Of a stretch of 64,000 bases of DNA, positions 61,221 through 64,000 are shown in pieces; the first letter of the stretch is position 1; each line of letters opens with the position of its first letter. The notes below the pieces were generated by a model. The model was not told where the DNA came from, did not search any database, and saw only the letters and a list, made by a program, of their open reading frames with translations. Where the stretch lies: the NCBI GenBank assembly GCA_963664945.1, contig OY761822.1, positions 3,844,001 through 3,908,000 on the forward strand, given 5' to 3'. The DNA is from UBA6522 sp963664945. GTDB lineage: Bacteria; Pseudomonadota; Gammaproteobacteria; Steroidobacterales; Rariloculaceae. A program made the translations under genes and the position numbers.

Positions 61221-64000
61221 TACCTGAATCTCGCATCCAGGTAATAGTACCGGCCCAGATCCCTGTGCATATCCGCGAAGTAGCCGAAAAAGCGGTCCGC
61301 CAGCGGCGCCCGCTCGTCCGCCACGTTATTGATCCCCAGCCGAACCCGTGCGTCGCGCCATTGCGGCAAGTCGAACGTGCGCCCGACCACGGCATTGAAG
61401 GTCATCACCGAAGGAACCACGTAAACCGTACCGTCGTCCAGCGTCAGGGAATCCTGGATGAAGTCGCCGACGTGAAGGCCGGTGATCCACCCATGCCAAG
61501 AGTCCCTATTCCAACCCACTCGAAAGTTCTGCTTTTGCTCGGGGTTGCCGTCGATCCTGATCAGGTCGGAGAACCCGGTCACCGGTATTCCAGCGGGCAG
61601 CAGTCCCGAATCCTTTGCATCAAGAAGCAAGGCCGCATCGCCGCCCGCTGTTTGCTCGTATTTGTCGAGGAATGACGCGACATAGCGAAAATCGAAGTCC
61701 CCGACAGGGGTATCCACGGAGTAATAGATGCCAATGTCGTGACCCTCCACCGTCCTGGTATCCAGGTTGGCGTAGCGATCGTCGATGAACTTGATCAGGC
61801 CGGCGGGACAGATTCCGGCCGCGGTGTAGATAGCCGCTTCGTCTTCGGCAACTTCCGCTTCCCTTGCGACGGCCGGGTTGGCCTGTAGCGTCGAACAGTC
61901 GCCCGTGCCCTGCTCGAGTCGCCGCACCAGGTCGAGAATCGTGTGGTTCTCTTCTCCGAAGAGCCCGATCGTGTCGTATTTCTCGATGGACCAGTAATCC
62001 AGCGTGAACGTCAGGTTCTCCACCGGTTCGATGACGATTCCGAACGAGGTGTTGGTCGATTCTTCGGGTCGGAGGTTCTTGCTGCCCTGAGCGATTCGCT
62101 GCGTGGAGTTGCGGCAGTCCAGGGTGTCCTGATCGGGGTCGCCGCCGTTCTCGGCCGCAAAGAGGCACGTGTAGTCCGTCCGGGTGTTCTGCCTCGCGAC
62201 GATATCCTCGTTGATGGTGACGAGGTTCGGGGCCCGGAAGGCCTCGGACCAGGAACCGCGAAAGAGGACCTGGTTGGTCGCGTACCAGCCAAGCGCGAGT
62301 TTTCCGACCGTCGTGTCGCCCACGTCGGAAAAGTCCTCGTACCGGACGGCGAGTTGTGCGTCCAGGCGATCGAGTAGCGGCAACTGCATCTCCGCGAACA
62401 AGGACGTCACATCGCGTTCGCCCCGGTTGTCGGGAGTCGGACTGGAGTTGACCACGTCGGAGACGAAGGGAAAGGTGTCGCCCTGAAAGTCGGTGAAGAC
62501 GATGGTTCCGTCGAGCCGCGGGTCCCTGTCGTCCACGAAGGTCTCCTGGCGTAACTCGACTCCCACGAGCGCCCCCGCCGGGCCGGACGGCAATTCAAAG
62601 AGTCCGGCATTGGAAAACTTTGCATCAACCATGGTCAAGCTTGTTTCGCCATTCCGGTACACGTCCACCAGCGCCCGTTCGATATTGCTGTCGACGCCGC
62701 CGCTGAACGGGTTATACGCCGCCGGCGTCGGGTCTTCCAGAGCCTCCTGGATCAGCAGGTTGGAAATACGATTGTGAGTCACGTCCTCCCTGGTCGCGGC
62801 GGACCGGGTGAAGGCGGCCTCCCAATTCCAAGCGCCGAGATCTCCGCGAAGACCTTGCAGGAATCGATAGGAATCCCCCTTGTTGTCAACGATCCGCGGC
62901 ACTTGCGCGAACCGGTAGTTGTCGATTTCAAGTTCCAGCCCCTCAGCAGGAACGCGGGTCCCGATCACGCTGTCGGGGAGCCTGTTCGGTGAACCGACGG
63001 GTCCGAACGGGTTGTAGTAGTTTTCCGCCCCGACCCTTAGTTTCACGGCGCTGAAGGGCGCGGAGGCGTGGCGCAGGAGATTGGTGTCGGACGCGTAGTA
63101 CGACAACTCCGTGAAGCTTTCCATGCCACTGTCGAAGACATGATTCAGATAGACGAAAACGCTGGTTCGGTCGAGTTTCGAACTCAGGTCCCTGGTCTCG
63201 TTCAGGTTGTGCCGGTAGGTCCCCTGGCCATCGGGCGCGCCACAGGTCCCGTAGCCGAGATCCCACTCGCAGCGAGGATCGCCGGCGGGATAGGTTTCAA
63301 ACTCACCCGAACGATCGGTGATCGAACCGCTCAAACCGAACCCGGAGACGCTTCTGACGCTATCGTATTGACCATAGAGCGAATTGGCGCTGGAGTTTCG
63401 GAAGTCGGTCTCATCCGCCCACGGAGACCCCTCCGGCAGACGGCGCCTGAAGTCGCTGTCGGCCCACCTGGGATCCTCGTGCGCGCTCACCCGATCGCGT
63501 CGATAGTGGTCGAAGAACACGCCGATGTTGGTGTTGCCGTCGTTGAAGAACCGGCCCCACTCGCCGTTGATCGTCTGGGTATTCCGCCCGACGTTGTCGT
63601 AGGCTGAACCCCTGACACGCATGCTGAAACCGTCGAAGTCCGTCTTCAGAACCGTGTTGACGACACCGGCCACGGCATCGGCGCCATAAATCGCCGATGC
63701 CCCCTCGCGCAGCACCTCCACCCGCTGTGTGCCGTAAACCGGGATCGTGTTCGAATTCACGGTATTGACGGGCACGAAACTGCCGCCGACTTCCTCGGTC
63801 TGAAATCCCGGCGCGTTGATCATTCTTCGGCCGTTGAGCAGGACCAGCGTGTTGCCTGTGCCCAGGTTGCGGAGATTGAATGCGCCGATGTCGCCGCGGG
63901 CCGAATTCACACCGCCGCTGATATTCTCGGCTTCGTTGAAGAAGTTGGCGCCGTTTTCGGCGATGAAGTCCAGGAGTTCGTCGCCCGAGTCGATGCCCAG
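61217..64000 (-). CDS. TonB-dependent outer-membrane receptor (5' end outside the window)
   Basis: An outer-membrane active transporter powered by TonB. The frame is open to the window edge (927 residues visible). It contains the plug domain (GAFNLRNLGTGNTLVLLNGRRM, RVEVLREGASAIYGADAVAGVVN) and a long beta-barrel ending in the aromatic residue of DARFRY. The plug type with the 'LVLLNGRRM' and 'EVLREGASAIYGADA' motifs is the one common among receptors for complex organic substrates in marine gammaproteobacteria. It overlaps the amidohydrolase start by 4 bp, so they are one unit. Confidence 0.92.
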   Translation of the reverse strand: MGIDSGDELLDFIAENGANFFNEAENISGGVNSARGDIGAFNLRNLGTGNTLVLLNGRRMINAPGFQTEEVGGSFVPVNTVNSNTIPVYGTQRVEVLREGASAIYGADAVAGVVNTVLKTDFDGFSMRVRGSAYDNVGRNTQTINGEWGRFFNDGNTNIGVFFDHYRRDRVSAHEDPRWADSDFRRRLPEGSPWADETDFRNSSANSLYGQYDSVRSVSGFGLSGSITDRSGEFETYPAGDPRCEWDLGYGTCGAPDGQGTYRHNLNETRDLSSKLDRTSVFVYLNHVFDSGMESFTELSYYASDTNLLRHASAPFSAVKLRVGAENYYNPFGPVGSPNRLPDSVIGTRVPAEGLELEIDNYRFAQVPRIVDNKGDSYRFLQGLRGDLGAWNWEAAFTRSAATREDVTHNRISNLLIQEALEDPTPAAYNPFSGGVDSNIERALVDVYRNGETSLTMVDAKFSNAGLFELPSGPAGALVGVELRQETFVDDRDPRLDGTIVFTDFQGDTFPFVSDVVNSSPTPDNRGERDVTSLFAEMQLPLLDRLDAQLAVRYEDFSDVGDTTVGKLALGWYATNQVLFRGSWSEAFRAPNLVTINEDIVARQNTRTDYTCLFAAENGGDPDQDTLDCRNSTQRIAQGSKNLRPEESTNTSFGIVIEPVENLTFTLDYWSIEKYDTIGLFGEENHTILDLVRRLEQGTGDCSTLQANPAVAREAEVAEDEAAIYTAAGICPAGLIKFIDDRYANLDTRTVEGHDIGIYYSVDTPVGDFDFRYVASFLDKYEQTAGGDAALLLDAKDSGLLPAGIPVTGFSDLIRIDGNPEQKQNFRVGWNRDSWHGWITGLHVGDFIQDSLTLDDGTVYVVPSVMTFNAVVGRTFDLPQWRDARVRLGINNVADERAPLADRFFGYFADMHRDLGRYYYLDARFRY

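Overview
The window reads as about 64 kb of a high-GC gammaproteobacterial chromosome. The conserved gene blocks are typical of that class: gyrA-serC-pheA-aroA-cmk-rpsA-ihfB-lapA-lapB; ubiG-gph-yciK; yciO-(M50)-scpA-scpB-rluB; yciB-bolA; smc-zipA convergent with ligA; and rimP-nusA-infB-rbfA-truB-rpsO-pnp. Core proteins are full length with intact catalytic motifs. Genes overlap by ATGA or GTGA junctions and many intergenic gaps are only a few bases. Species cannot be fixed from the sequence alone.

Layout. 0-6 kb: a truncated unknown reading frame and an AAA ATPase, a CoA-transferase/Tat-exported alpha-hydroxyacid oxidase pair, galU (apparently with a CTG start) and a ComEA-like HhH protein. 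5.8-17.7 kb (minus strand): the lapB to gyrA block, with serA placed between pheA and serC. 17.9-21.5 kb (plus): an MtaD-type deaminase, ubiG, gph and yciK. 21.5-33 kb is the accessory island. It holds two isolated type I-E-like repeats around an orphan HigA-like antitoxin and a small membrane protein, remnants of Mu-like phage structural genes, a 43-unit type II-C CRISPR array, cas2, an IS630-family element, cas1, cas9, a divergent tracrRNA and an Rpn-type nuclease. 33.4-42 kb: rluB/scpBA, an M50 protease, yciO, yciB, bolA, a parvulin lipoprotein and an oversized ligA. 42-47 kb: zipA, smc and a DksA with a degenerate zinc site. 47.2 kb: a candidate small RNA with its own promoter and terminator. 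47.5-56 kb: the pnp to rimP translation/transcription operon. 56.3-58.4 kb: a complete ISAs1-type element whose transposase carries an N-terminal DruA/DUF4338-like domain; it sits in the signal-peptide region of an M14 carboxypeptidase gene. 58.4-64 kb: that carboxypeptidase, an N-acyl-D-amino-acid deacylase lipoprotein and a TonB-dependent receptor that runs off the window.

The most informative locus is the II-C system. The 36-bp repeat contains a -35/-10-like pair spaced 17 bp, ending at the repeat's last base, which fits per-repeat crRNA promoters. The tracrRNA (antirepeat, promoter, terminator) can be read directly upstream of cas9. Cas9, Cas1 and Cas2 keep their catalytic residues. An IS630-type element sits exactly at the TA of the cas1 stop codon. 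It regenerates the stop and leaves both cas1 and cas2 frames intact, but separates cas2 from its operon by 1.2 kb.
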